Translations under genes and position numbers: made by a program | Notes under the pieces: model-generated | The model's database searches: none | What the model was told of the DNA's origin: nothing | What the model saw: only the letters and a program-made list of their open reading frames with translations | From: Bog-756 sp963734435 | GTDB lineage: Bacteria > Actinomycetota > Acidimicrobiia > Acidimicrobiales > RAAP-2 | NCBI GenBank assembly: GCA_963734435.1 | Contig: CAVTHA010000008.1 | Span: 1 to 64,000 of the forward strand | Reading direction: 5' to 3' | Length of the DNA stretch: 64,000 nucleotides | In this document: piece after piece, positions 1-8,654 of the stretch | Layout of the letters: the number at the start of each line of letters is the position of its first letter | Numbering within the stretch: position 1 is the first letter of the stretch

Positions 1-1213
1 GTTGTCGACCACGGGGACCTGGTCGGCGTGGTGTCCATCCGTGATCTATTGACGGTGGCCCAGATCCGGCCCACCGAGGAGGCGGGCGCCGACATCCCCC
101 GAGGTCTCGAAGGCGTCGTGGTGGCGGAGACCTCGGTCGGCGATGTGCGCGGCTCGCAGGGTTTCTTCCACTATCGGCAGTACGCGGCGACCGACCTGGC
201 CGCCAAACGTTCGCTCGAGGATGTGTGGAAGCTGCTCTTCGACGGCGAGCTGCCCGACCGGTCCGGCGCGGCCAGGTTCTCAGCCGAGGTGGCCGCTCTC
301 CGCGAGCTCCCCGAGGGCGTGGCCGCGCTGCTGCCGGCCCTGGCCAAGATGGGGCCGCCGCTCGATGTCCTCCGCACCGCGGTGTCGGTGCTCGGGGCCG
401 AGCTCGGCTGGCGCCCCAGTCACGACATCGGTCACGACGAGCTTCGATCGCAAGCCCTCGGGCTCTGTGCGGTGGTGCCGACCATCCTGGCCGCCGCACA
501 CCGCCTCCGGATGGGCGAGGATCCGGTCCCGCCCCGTCGAGACCTCTCGTACGCGGCCAACTACCTCTGGATGCTGTCAGGCGAGGAGGCACCGGCGGAT
601 CACGTGCGGGCCATCGAGCAGTACCTGATACTGACCATCGACCACGGCTTCAACGCATCCACGTTCACGGCGCGGGTCATCGCTTCGACCGGCGCCGACC
701 TGGCCGCCGCCGTCACTGGCGCCATCGGCGCGCTTTCGGGACCACTCCATGGAGGCGCCCCGAGCCGCGCCCTCGACATGCTCGACGACATCGGGACGTC
801 CGACCGGGCCGAAGTCTGGATTCGCCAAGCCGTCACCCGGGGTGATCGGATCATGGGCTTCGGTCACCGTGTCTACAAGACCGACGATCCACGATCGCTG
901 TTCCTCCGCGAACGTGGCCCGCTCCCTCGGGGGGAACCTGGTCGAGTTCGCCGAGCAGACCGAGCGCACGGCGGTGGACGTCCTGGCCGAAGTCAAGCCT
1001 GGGCGCCGGCTCTACACCAATGTCGAGTTCTTCGCCGGAGTGGTGATGCACACCTGCGGCATTCCCCGTGAGATGTTCACCCCGACATTCGCCTCCAGCC
1101 GCACCATCGGATGGGCCACCCATGTCATGGAACAAGCGGGCGACAACCGGCTGATCCGGCCGGCGGCCCGGTACGTGGGCCCACCGCCTCCCCAGGAAGT
1201 CCCGAGCCCCTGA
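1..1213 (+). CDS. CBS domain-citrate synthase fusion, partial and frameshifted
   Basis: The frame is open from base 1 and begins with the end of a CBS domain (LVGVVSIRDLL), then runs into a citrate synthase-like domain with RGLEGVVVAETSVGDVRG, LSGPLHGGAPSRAL and the active-site region MGFGHRVYKTDDPR. Citrate synthases condense oxaloacetate and acyl-CoA. Near 910-918 the frame changes: one extra base turns the reading to the frame that encodes GGNLVEFAEQTERTAVDVL and CGIPREMFTPTFASSRTIGW, the normal C-terminus, which stops at 1213. The 5' end lies outside the window. It may act on citrate or 2-methylcitrate; the sequence does not decide. The single-base shift looks like sequencing error or very recent inactivation. 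Confidence 0.85.
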
Positions 1214-1291
1214 TGGGCATGGTCGTGGGCACGGCCACGCCGGCTCAGAGGCGGATCCTGTCCGAGACCGTGAGTGGGAGCGAGACCGGTA

Positions 1292-1831
1292 TCAAGGGCC
1301 AAGCCCGGGGTCCGGATCGATGCGCTCCGTGACGTCACCGGTTGGCAGCACCGACACCGGGTGCTCCTCCACCCACTGGAGGTACAGGGACCGTCGCTCG
1401 AACCGCCAACCCCCCTCGGTCCGCACGTAGCGGTCGAGATAGCGGATGAACCACACCATGTCGGTGGCGAACCGGTCGCCGGCTCCGTCGGGGTGAGTGT
1501 CCGTGACGTGGTGGGCGGCGCACAGCACCTCCCCGGTGGCCCGGTCGCCCTCGATCGAGAACAGATGATTGGACACCTGGTGGAAGGTTCGTTCGTACCC
1601 ACGTAGCTGGTTGGGAATTCGCTGGAGCGCCTCATGGCCGACGTGGCTGCTGGCCGGCCGGGCGTCACCCGGCCCGACCGCCACCAGAAGCTCGCCCGAG
1701 TCGAGAAAAAGGTCGGCGAACCGCTTCCCGTCCCGGTGGTCGGCGGCGGAGGCATAGGCCGTCGACAGGGAAAGCAGTTGCTCGGTGTCGGACCGACGCT
1801 CGGGCCCCGGCCGCTCCCCGGTCGCCATCAC
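1292..1831 (-). CDS. SnoaL/NTF2-like protein
   Basis: A 179-residue protein of the NTF2-like fold (SnoaL-like or ring-hydroxylating dioxygenase small-subunit type), recognisable from the early helix (QLLSLSTAYASAADHRDGKRF), HQVSNHLFSIEGDRATGEV in the middle and GGWRFERRSLYLQWV near the end. Members are small cone-shaped enzymes or binding proteins acting on aromatic or polyketide substrates; the substrate here cannot be told. Its ATG overlaps the stop of the upstream oxidoreductase gene (ATGA at 1828-1831), so the two are probably co-translated. Confidence 0.75.
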   Translation of the reverse strand: MMATGERPGPERRSDTEQLLSLSTAYASAADHRDGKRFADLFLDSGELLVAVGPGDARPASSHVGHEALQRIPNQLRGYERTFHQVSNHLFSIEGDRATGEVLCAAHHVTDTHPDGAGDRFATDMVWFIRYLDRYVRTEGGWRFERRSLYLQWVEEHPVSVLPTGDVTERIDPDPGLGP

Positions 1832-2739
1832 CGGCCGGCTCCGTTCCGGCCGCCCTCGGAGGCGAGGCCGAACCGATCCGCGAAGGTAGACATCTCGTCT
1901 CGGATCCGATCGAGGTCACCGGTGATGGAGGCCGACACCACCAAGCGGGCCGCACCGGCCGCTTCGGCTGCGGCGACGTCGTCCTCGGTGAGGGCCGGGA
2001 GATAGCCCGAGAGCGTCAGCTCGACCGCCGCGGGATCGCGGCCGGCCTGCTCCGCCGCGTCACGCATCTCGGCAACCCGCAAGGTCAGCTCGTCGCCGGC
2101 CACTCCGAGCGGTTGGAACCCGTCTCCGAGCCGGCCGGCGCGGCGGGCCGCCGCTTCGCTGTGGCCGCCGATGTGGATGGGGACCCCTCCGGGGCGTACC
2201 GGTTTGGGAAAGGAGTGCGCACGGTGGAAGGAGAAGAATTCGCCGTCGAAGTCGGCACCGTCGGGGCCGGTATCGGACCACAGCGCCCGCATGGCGACGA
2301 TGGCCTCGTCGGTACGGCGTCCCCGGGAGCGAGGATCGGCTCCGGTCGCACGGAGCTCCTCGTCCATCCAACCCACCCCCACGCACACGCGGACCCGGCC
2401 TGCCGAGAGCACGTCGACCGTGGCGATGCGTTTGGCCAGGACCACTGCCTGATGATTGGGTAGCACCAGGACCCCCGTGGCCAGCGTGATCCGTGCGGTC
2501 ACGCCGGCCAGGTACGCCATCAGATCGAGCGGGTCGGGGATCCGGCAGTCGTCGGGCAAGGGCATACGCCCGGACGGCGCGTACGGATACCTGCTCGTAT
2601 AGCCGGAGATGACCACCGCGTGCTCGACCAGGACCACGGACTCGAAGCCGGAGGCTTCGGCATGTCGGGCGAACGTGGCCATCCAATCGGGCTCCGCCGT
2701 CACGCCGGCTCGGACCGGCGGAATGATTCCGAACTGCAT
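1828..2739 (-). CDS. LLM-class F420-dependent oxidoreductase
   Basis: A 303-residue luciferase-like monooxygenase-family protein starting MQFGIIPPV. Family signs are RITLATGVLVLPNHQAVVLAK (strand and turn around the cofactor site), AGRVRVCVGVGWMDEE and GGVPIHIGGHSEAAARRAG. It resembles the Rv2161c-type probable F420-dependent enzymes, which move hydride between F420H2 or FMNH2 and an unknown substrate. The frame is open upstream to 2892, but that stretch has no family similarity, so the ATG at 2739 is preferred. It is coupled to the SnoaL-like gene downstream, which suggests a two-gene unit acting on one substrate. Confidence 0.85.
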   Translation of the reverse strand: MQFGIIPPVRAGVTAEPDWMATFARHAEASGFESVVLVEHAVVISGYTSRYPYAPSGRMPLPDDCRIPDPLDLMAYLAGVTARITLATGVLVLPNHQAVVLAKRIATVDVLSAGRVRVCVGVGWMDEELRATGADPRSRGRRTDEAIVAMRALWSDTGPDGADFDGEFFSFHRAHSFPKPVRPGGVPIHIGGHSEAAARRAGRLGDGFQPLGVAGDELTLRVAEMRDAAEQAGRDPAAVELTLSGYLPALTEDDVAAAEAAGAARLVVSASITGDLDRIRDEMSTFADRFGLASEGGRNGAGR

Positions 2740-2984
2740 GACCTGCTCGCTTTCGTCGCAACCGGGCGGAACGGATGATCCGCCCGGAACCGGGCCGGGC
2801 TCGCCGAGCTTGAGCGCCGACGGGCACGCCGAGCGTAAGCGGGCCCCGTACCCGGTTGCCAGCATCGACACCCGTCGCCGGCGGGGAATCACTAGTGTGA
2901 ACAGCGGCTACCACCGATCAGGGTGGCAGTCGGCGGAGCGCCGAGGTCGGTCTCCGGGTCCTCGTCTTCTCCCTTGAACGAGCC

Positions 2985-4748
2985 ATGGGTCAGCACTCGC
3001 CAAACCAACCGGACAGGCGCACGAGCAGGTCGGATGCCGAGAGCGTCGGCGGGGGACCGAGGGTCAACCGGCGCCGGTTCATCGGGTGGGGAGCGGCCGG
3101 GGGTGCCGCCGCCGCCGCGGCCGCCCTGGGCATCTCCGAGGGCATCTCCGGCAGCAGCCAAGCCAAGGGCCGTCCCCCCGACCACCGCCGAGGGCCCCGG
3201 TCGGCCGCCGACCGTGCCTCCACCACCGAACTGTCCGACGGCGTCACCGTGCCCACTTCCGCGGCGATCATGGCCGAGAACGCCAAGACCGGTGCGGCGT
3301 GGTGGGTCACTACACCTCAGAACGCCGGCGACATCGAGGGATTTGCCAGCCAGGTGAGCGCCGTGGTCGGCGACGAGGTGACGCTGTTCGTCAGCACCAA
3401 GGCGGCGCAGTTCCATGTCGAGGCCTACCGGGTCGGCTACTACCAGGGGATCGGCGCCCGCAAGGTCTGGCAGTCAGCTGAATTGCCCGGGAGCCGGCAG
3501 CCACCGCCGGTCCTGATCGCCTCGACCAACACCATCGAGTGTCACTGGACCCCGTCGTTGGCCGTCACCATCGACCGAACCTGGCCGCCTGGCGTCTACT
3601 TGCTCAAACTGGTCGGCACTTCCGGAGAGCAGCAGTTCGTGCCCCTCTGCGTCCGGGACGACGCCTCCCGGGCTGCGATCGTCATCCAGCAGAGCGTCAC
3701 CACCTGGCAGGCCTACAACCGCTGGGGCGGCTACAGCCTCTACTACGGCAACAGCAATGGGCAACTCTCCTACGTGCACGCCCCGACAGACAGCACCTTC
3801 GAGCACCGGGCCCGAATCGTCTCGTTCGACCGTCCCTACGACCACGACTGGGCGTCGGGCGCCGCCGACCTCGTCGGCAACGAGCTCCCGATCATCTTCG
3901 ACGCCGAGCGGCTCGGGCTCGATGTCACGTACTGGACCGACACCGACCTGCACACCCAGCCCCAACTGCTCCGCAATCACAAGGCGCTCCTCAGCCTCGG
4001 CCACGACGAGTACTGGTCGACCCCGATGCGCGACGGGGCGGACCAGGCGCTGGCCCAGGGGGTCAACCTGGCGTTCCTCGGAGCCAACGCCTGCTACCGC
4101 CAGATCCGACTCGAACCGTCTCCGCTGGGGCCCAACCGGCACCAGGTCTGCTACAAGTCGGCGACCGAGGACCCGATGACGGGCCAGGACCCGGCGCTGG
4201 TGACGGTGAACTGGCCCGACTCGCCGGTGTCGCGACCCGAAGCCCAGCTGATCGGGAGCACCTACCAGGACGTCGAGGCCTCAGCCGACATGGTCATCGT
4301 CGATCCGTCGTCTTGGGCGCTGGCGGGAGCCGGACTCGTGGCCAATCAGGTCCTGCCGAAGGCAGTCGAAGGCGAGTTCGATCGCTACGTCCCCGGGGGC
4401 GCAGGCCCGGCCAACCTCGACGTGGTCGCCCACTCCGTCGTCCGAAACCGGAACAACAATTACTCCGATGTGACGTGGTACACGGTGCCGGGAGGAGGAG
4501 GGGTCTTCGCCTCCGGGAACGCCTCTTGGATCGGTCAGATGTCCAACAGCCCGTTGATACCGCCCAACGTGCTGCCGAGCGCGGTCCCCGGGGTTACCGC
4601 ACCGCTGCTCCGGATCATGGAGAACGTGTACGCGGTCCTGGGTTCTGGTCCGGCGTCCGCCTCTCACCCTTCCCAGGGGAACTGGAGCACGGTCTACACG
4701 CGGAACTCGGCGTCACTCGCCGCACCCAACCCCACCAATTCGGCCTGA
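2985..4748 (+). CDS. Tat-exported N,N-dimethylformamidase-like protein
   Basis: A 587-residue protein with a twin-arginine signal (NRRRFIGWGAAGG, residues 28-40, then an Ala-rich hydrophobic stretch), so it should be folded in the cytoplasm and exported. The mature part matches the domain first named from the large subunit of N,N-dimethylformamidase: QQSVTTWQAYNRWGGYSLY near residue 240 and SLGHDEYWSTPMRDG near 337-350. Many actinobacterial members are uncharacterised secreted proteins, and amidase activity is not shown. The frame is intact. A copper amine oxidase remnant follows on the same strand. Confidence 0.75.
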   Translation: MGQHSPNQPDRRTSRSDAESVGGGPRVNRRRFIGWGAAGGAAAAAAALGISEGISGSSQAKGRPPDHRRGPRSAADRASTTELSDGVTVPTSAAIMAENAKTGAAWWVTTPQNAGDIEGFASQVSAVVGDEVTLFVSTKAAQFHVEAYRVGYYQGIGARKVWQSAELPGSRQPPPVLIASTNTIECHWTPSLAVTIDRTWPPGVYLLKLVGTSGEQQFVPLCVRDDASRAAIVIQQSVTTWQAYNRWGGYSLYYGNSNGQLSYVHAPTDSTFEHRARIVSFDRPYDHDWASGAADLVGNELPIIFDAERLGLDVTYWTDTDLHTQPQLLRNHKALLSLGHDEYWSTPMRDGADQALAQGVNLAFLGANACYRQIRLEPSPLGPNRHQVCYKSATEDPMTGQDPALVTVNWPDSPVSRPEAQLIGSTYQDVEASADMVIVDPSSWALAGAGLVANQVLPKAVEGEFDRYVPGGAGPANLDVVAHSVVRNRNNNYSDVTWYTVPGGGGVFASGNASWIGQMSNSPLIPPNVLPSAVPGVTAPLLRIMENVYAVLGSGPASASHPSQGNWSTVYTRNSASLAAPNPTNSA

Positions 4749-4832
4749 ACCTCCGGCTTCACCGTCCGACCTGACCACTCCGCGTTTTCGGGGCGCGATC
4801 CGCACGAGCCGAGGGACGGTGCGCGGTGGTGG

Positions 4833-5030
4833 CGTCGCTGGACGCAGGTTGACCGGCCATTGATCGAGACCGATGTCGTGTTGTGGCACACCTTCGGCGT
4901 CACCCACATCGTGCGCCCCGAGGATTGGCCGGTCATGCCGGTGGAGCGGACCGGATTCACGCTCCAGTCCGCCGGGTTCTTCGACCGGAGTCCGGCTCTC
5001 GACATACCCCCGAGCCGACCCGGGGGCTGA
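4833..5030 (+). pseudogene. 3' remnant of a copper amine oxidase gene
   Basis: One frame encodes a protein tail with the conserved copper amine oxidase C-terminus: VVLWHTFGVTHIVRPEDWPV, then MPVERTGFTLQSAGFFDRSP and a final LDIPP, ending at TGA 5028-5030. The HTFGVTH motif supplies a copper-binding histidine in this family. The catalytic domain and topaquinone motif are absent upstream, where the dimethylformamidase-like gene ends only about 90 bases away. It is therefore a remnant, left by a deletion or by the arrival of the upstream gene. Confidence 0.7.
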
Positions 5031-5041
5031 GGGCCCCGGGA

Positions 5042-6316
5042 TCAACCGGCGGCGCGCGCCGCCGGAGGTCTGTACGAGCTGAGGTCCTCGTCACGCAGTT
5101 TCACGGTCCGCTCAAGCTCGGCCGAGAGGTAGAGCGCCATCAGTGCCTCGATGACCTCGACGCCCTCGGCGAAGGTCTCTTCGGGCCGGACGCCGGAACG
5201 GAAGCTCTCGACCATGTGGCGGTTCTCGGCCACATAGCCGTACGTGGCCGCCTCGTCCTCCAGCACGGGCAGGTGTCCCTGTTCGGCATTCTGCTTTTCG
5301 ACCAGATCCTGTGGGGACGTCTCGTGGGAGGAGACGGCACGGGAGAGGAACACCTTCAAGTTGGTGGACAGGGTGTCCACGCTCATCGAGTACTCGGGCC
5401 CGAGGAGCTCGATGGCGATCCGCAGGCCGGGGCCCACGTAGGCCCACGAGGTGCTCGTCTCGATGCGCAGCGGGAGTCCATCCTCGTCCACCAGCAGGAG
5501 GGTGCCGTGAGCCACGTCCTCGGCCGGCGCCCGGAGGTAGTCGACCTCGGGGCCCATGCTCCGGCTCAGCTTGGCCGCCTGCTCCGGCCGCGACCACTTG
5601 AGCGTGGAGGTGGTGCAGGTGGCCGATCGGACGTCGAGACTGTCCCGTGGCGAACCGGGTGCGGTCAACAGGAACCGCGCCACCTCCACGCTGTGGCACA
5701 TCATGTCGAGCAGGACACCTCCTCCTTGCCGCTCGCCCTGCCAGAACCAAGGCCGGTGCGGTCCGGAGTGCTCTTCGGATGCACGCGCCAGGTAGGGCCG
5801 GCCACCTGTCGGGACCCCCCGGCGCCAGAGCACCTCCTTGCCTTTGCGCACCGCCGGCGCGAACACCTGGTTCTCCAGGTAGCCATGGTTGATCCCGGCA
5901 TCACCGGCGAGGTCGAACATCTCACGTGCTTCAGCCAGGTTGCGCCCGAGGGGCTTCTCGACGGCGACACCGAGGAGTCGCGCCTCGCCCGAGGCCACAA
6001 GACGGTGTGCCAACCGCATGTGCTCGAGCCTGGTGTCGTTGGGGCCGACCATCCACACCGCGTCGACGTCATCGGCCGAGATCAGATCGCCGACCGTCGG
6101 GAGATCGCGACAGGAGCCCAGGCCTGCGTCCGTCGCCCGCTCGGCGAACCGGCGGCGGTGAGCAGGTGTAGGGCTGTGGACCGCCGTCACCTCGCAGTCA
6201 CGCACCGCCCGCAGGGCCTCGAGATGGAACCGGGCCATGAACCCGCTCCCCAGAAAGCCGATGCGCAGTGGCCGGTCAGCGGTCGACACCGGCGTCCTGG
6301 TTGGCAGAGTCGACAC
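5042..6316 (-). CDS. Gfo/Idh/MocA-family NAD(P)-dependent dehydrogenase
   Basis: A 424-residue protein with an N-terminal Rossmann motif (RIGFLGSGFMARFH, residues 18-31), the family EKP motif at 120-122 whose lysine is catalytic, and a C-terminal alpha/beta dimerisation domain. Relatives oxidise or reduce sugars and inositols. The GTG at 6316 lies inside a 27-bp tandem repeat that also encodes the end of the upstream isomerase gene; a second in-frame GTG at 6289 would give a protein starting just before the Rossmann strand and may be the real start. Pairing with a sugar isomerase suggests a polyol or sugar catabolic unit. Confidence 0.85.
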   Translation of the reverse strand: MSTLPTRTPVSTADRPLRIGFLGSGFMARFHLEALRAVRDCEVTAVHSPTPAHRRRFAERATDAGLGSCRDLPTVGDLISADDVDAVWMVGPNDTRLEHMRLAHRLVASGEARLLGVAVEKPLGRNLAEAREMFDLAGDAGINHGYLENQVFAPAVRKGKEVLWRRGVPTGGRPYLARASEEHSGPHRPWFWQGERQGGGVLLDMMCHSVEVARFLLTAPGSPRDSLDVRSATCTTSTLKWSRPEQAAKLSRSMGPEVDYLRAPAEDVAHGTLLLVDEDGLPLRIETSTSWAYVGPGLRIAIELLGPEYSMSVDTLSTNLKVFLSRAVSSHETSPQDLVEKQNAEQGHLPVLEDEAATYGYVAENRHMVESFRSGVRPEETFAEGVEVIEALMALYLSAELERTVKLRDEDLSSYRPPAARAAG

Positions 6317-7068
6317 CGGCGTCCTGGTCGGCAGAGTCGACGCCGGCGTCTCGGCCGGCCCCGGTGTGGTGACCGGTCGCCGTCGTCACCATGGACTGTC
6401 GCCAGTGGGCCACGCTGGCGCGGAGGTCGGAGAGCACCTGCTCGTCCGGACACTCGTGAGGATGGATCACCTCGAGGAAAAGGGTGGCTCCGCCGGGCGC
6501 CGACGTCTGCCGAAGAGCTTGCGTCACCTTCCCGGCGTCGAGGAGTCCGACGGCATTGAACTCCGAGGTGAACGGCCAGTGGTGATCACCTTGCGGCATG
6601 TTCCGAGAGCCGCCCGAGTGCATCGGCCATCGAGCAGAGCAGCAACTCCCGCCGGGCCGCGTCCTGAGCGTCGGCCACACTCATGGCTCCCAGGTATCCC
6701 CCGGTGCCTCGGCCGCCGATGACCGCGGTGACGTCGATCGCCCGGCGCAACCAGTCCGCGGCGGCCTGGCGGGCTACCGCATCGGGATGCAACAGCCTGT
6801 TGCCCGAGTAGGCCGCCAGACCGGTGAACGTACTGTGCACTCGCAGTCCGGCGGCGAGTGCCTCGGCCCGGACGGCCTCGACATAGGTGCGAACGGCCCC
6901 AGCCTCGAGGGTGGGGTCGAGGAGGTCGAGCGTGACCTGGCAGTCGGAGAGGCCGAGCTGGTCGACGACGATCGACACCCATCGAGCCGGCTCGGGCCAG
7001 CGTTTGACGGCGAAGCAGGTATTGATCCCGAGGGTGAGGTCAGATGCCACACCACTGTCCGTGTCCAT
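6276..7068 (-). pseudogene. sugar phosphate isomerase/epimerase, frameshifted with internal loss
   Basis: The first part (start ATG 7068) encodes the N-terminal half of a xylose-isomerase-like TIM barrel: LTLGINTCFAVKRWPEPARW, then QVTLDLLDP and RVHSTFTGLAAYSGNRLLHP. Near 6590-6610 the frame breaks, and the next recognisable piece, GDHHWPFTSEFNAVGLLDAG followed by TLFLEVIHPHECPDEQVL, is the family's C-terminal end. Some 60 to 90 residues normally between them, including the metal-binding LDVGH region, are missing. The last codons run into a 27-bp tandem repeat (DAGVDSADQ units) that overlaps the start of the dehydrogenase gene. Confidence 0.65.
6282..6350. repeat. 27-bp tandem repeat at gene junction
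   Basis: Two near-perfect 27-bp units (starting GTCGACACCGGCGTCCTGG) and a third degraded unit lie exactly where the isomerase gene ends and the Gfo/Idh gene begins. The unit is a multiple of three, so copy-number changes would lengthen either protein without shifting its frame. Confidence 0.85.
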
Positions 7069-7217
7069 GCTGCGTCCACCCCGGTCCGACACGGTCAAAG
7101 GGTTGCAGCACCAGGGTGGACATGGCAAGAGCTCGGGACCGACGCACCGATCGTCGGGGTCCCGACCGAGACTCGATCCACGCCTGTCCGGACGAAATTC
7201 CGCCTGACACATGCAGC

Positions 7218-7246
7218 GGCCCGGGACGCACGTGGCGTCCCGGGCC
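7218..7246 (-). terminator. hairpin downstream of recA
   Basis: A perfect 12-bp stem (GGCCCGGGACGC) closes a 5-base loop between the end of recA and the next leftward gene. There is no long T run on the minus strand, so termination is inferred from stem strength and position. Confidence 0.55.
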
Positions 7247-7330
7247 GGCGATTTGGTTGACTACCCAGACATTGTCGGCAGAAAACCCGGCGACTGTAGG
7301 ACGTCACCGTGACCTGGGGTCAGCCCCGGT

Positions 7331-8401
7331 TCACTCCCCGAGCGTGATGGGCTGGTCGTCGACCGCGAAGTCGTCGCCGGTACCGGTCGGTCCCGGTTCC
7401 GGGTCGGCGGCAACCGCGTTCTGGGCAGCCAGGTGCTCCCGGATCCGTTCATCAATTTCGGCCATCAGCTGGGGGTTCTCGGTCAAGAAGGTCTTCACGT
7501 TCTCGCGTCCCTGACCCAACTGCTCGCCTTCGTAGGTGAACCAGGCTCCCGACTTCTTGATGAATCCGAGCTCGACGCCCACATCGAGGAGCGATCCCTC
7601 GCGGCTGATACCCCGGCCGAAGGTGATGTCGAACTCCGCCTGCTTGAACGGCGGCGAGCACTTGTTCTTGACCACTTTGACGCGGGTCCGGTTGCCCACC
7701 TGGTCGGCTCCGTCCTTGATGGTCTCGATCCGGCGGATGTCGAGACGCACGGAGGAGTAGAACTTGAGCGCCCTGCCCCCCGGAGTGACCTCGGGTGACC
7801 CGTAGATGACGCCGATCTTCTCCCGCAGCTGGTTGATGAAGATGGCGACGGTCCCCGACTTGGACAGGGTACCGGTCAGCTTGCGCAGGGCCTGGGACAT
7901 CAATCGGGCCTGCAGGCCGACATGGGAATCACCCATCTCGCCCTCGATCTCCGCCCGTGGCGTCAGTGCGGCCACGGAGTCGATGACCAGGACGTCGAGC
8001 GCCCCGGACCGGATCAGCATGTCGGAGATCTCCAGTGCCTGCTCGCCGGTGTCGGGTTGGGAGATCAGCAGGTCGTCGATGTTGACCCCGATGGCCTTGG
8101 CGTAGACGGGGTCCATGGCGTGCTCGGCATCCACGTAGGCGCAGATACCCCCGTTGCGCTGTGCCTCGGCCACTACGTGCATGGCCAGGGTGGATTTGCC
8201 GGAGGACTCCGGCCCGAAGATCTCCACGACCCGGCCCCGTGGGAGACCGCCGATGCCGAGGGCGAGGTCGAGAGCCAGCGCTCCGGTCGAGACGGCATCG
8301 ATGTTCATGTGGAGGTTCTCGCCCATCCGCATGATCGATCCCTTGCCGAATTGCTTCTCGATCTGGCCCAGGGCCATGTCGAGTGCCTTGTCACGTTCCA
8401 T
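7331..8401 (-). CDS. recA: recombinase RecA
   Basis: A 356-residue RecA, full length and intact. It shows Walker A GPESSGKST (63-71), IFINQLREKIGV of the L1/L2 core region, and the usual variable acidic tail. RecA coats single-stranded DNA, drives strand exchange and triggers LexA self-cleavage. The ATG at 8401 follows the Shine-Dalgarno-like GAGGAGA; the open frame to 8431 is leader. A perfect SOS box lies about 170 bases upstream. The order rimO-pgsA-cinA-recA is conserved in many Gram-positive bacteria. No recX follows. Confidence 0.98.
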   Translation of the reverse strand: MERDKALDMALGQIEKQFGKGSIMRMGENLHMNIDAVSTGALALDLALGIGGLPRGRVVEIFGPESSGKSTLAMHVVAEAQRNGGICAYVDAEHAMDPVYAKAIGVNIDDLLISQPDTGEQALEISDMLIRSGALDVLVIDSVAALTPRAEIEGEMGDSHVGLQARLMSQALRKLTGTLSKSGTVAIFINQLREKIGVIYGSPEVTPGGRALKFYSSVRLDIRRIETIKDGADQVGNRTRVKVVKNKCSPPFKQAEFDITFGRGISREGSLLDVGVELGFIKKSGAWFTYEGEQLGQGRENVKTFLTENPQLMAEIDERIREHLAAQNAVAADPEPGPTGTGDDFAVDDQPITLGE

Positions 8402-8572
8402 GTTTCTCGTCTCTCCTCGGTGCTCGCTCACTGGACCGGGCCGACCCTATGGAGCGGGTGTGACACCCGATCGGCCGTACCGACCGGGTTCCGGCCTGAC
8501 CCGACCCCCGATATCGATCTGGCTGCACTGCTCGTCTGTCCGGGTTGCTTCGTCCACACCCCACTTTATGCC

Positions 8573-8586
8573 CGAACGCATGTTCG
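8573..8586. promoter_or_regulatory. SOS box (LexA operator)
   Basis: CGAACGCATGTTCG fits the Gram-positive LexA operator consensus CGAAC-RNRY-GTTCG at every position. It lies between recA and the divergent DUF3048 gene, about 170 bases from the recA ATG and 69 from the DUF3048 ATG, so it most likely represses recA and could touch both genes. Confidence 0.88.
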
Positions 8587-8654
8587 ATGAGGGATACCTG
8601 AGTCGCGCTCGGGTCGACCAACCCGACCAGGGCGCGGACTAGCCTCGCCCGGCA

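Noticed and set aside
4883..6559. A 558-codon open frame opposite the Gfo/Idh gene
   Set aside because: No family features; it shadows a clear dehydrogenase.
7069..7330. A recX gene downstream of recA
   Set aside because: No RecX-like sequence in any frame; only a hairpin and short frames.
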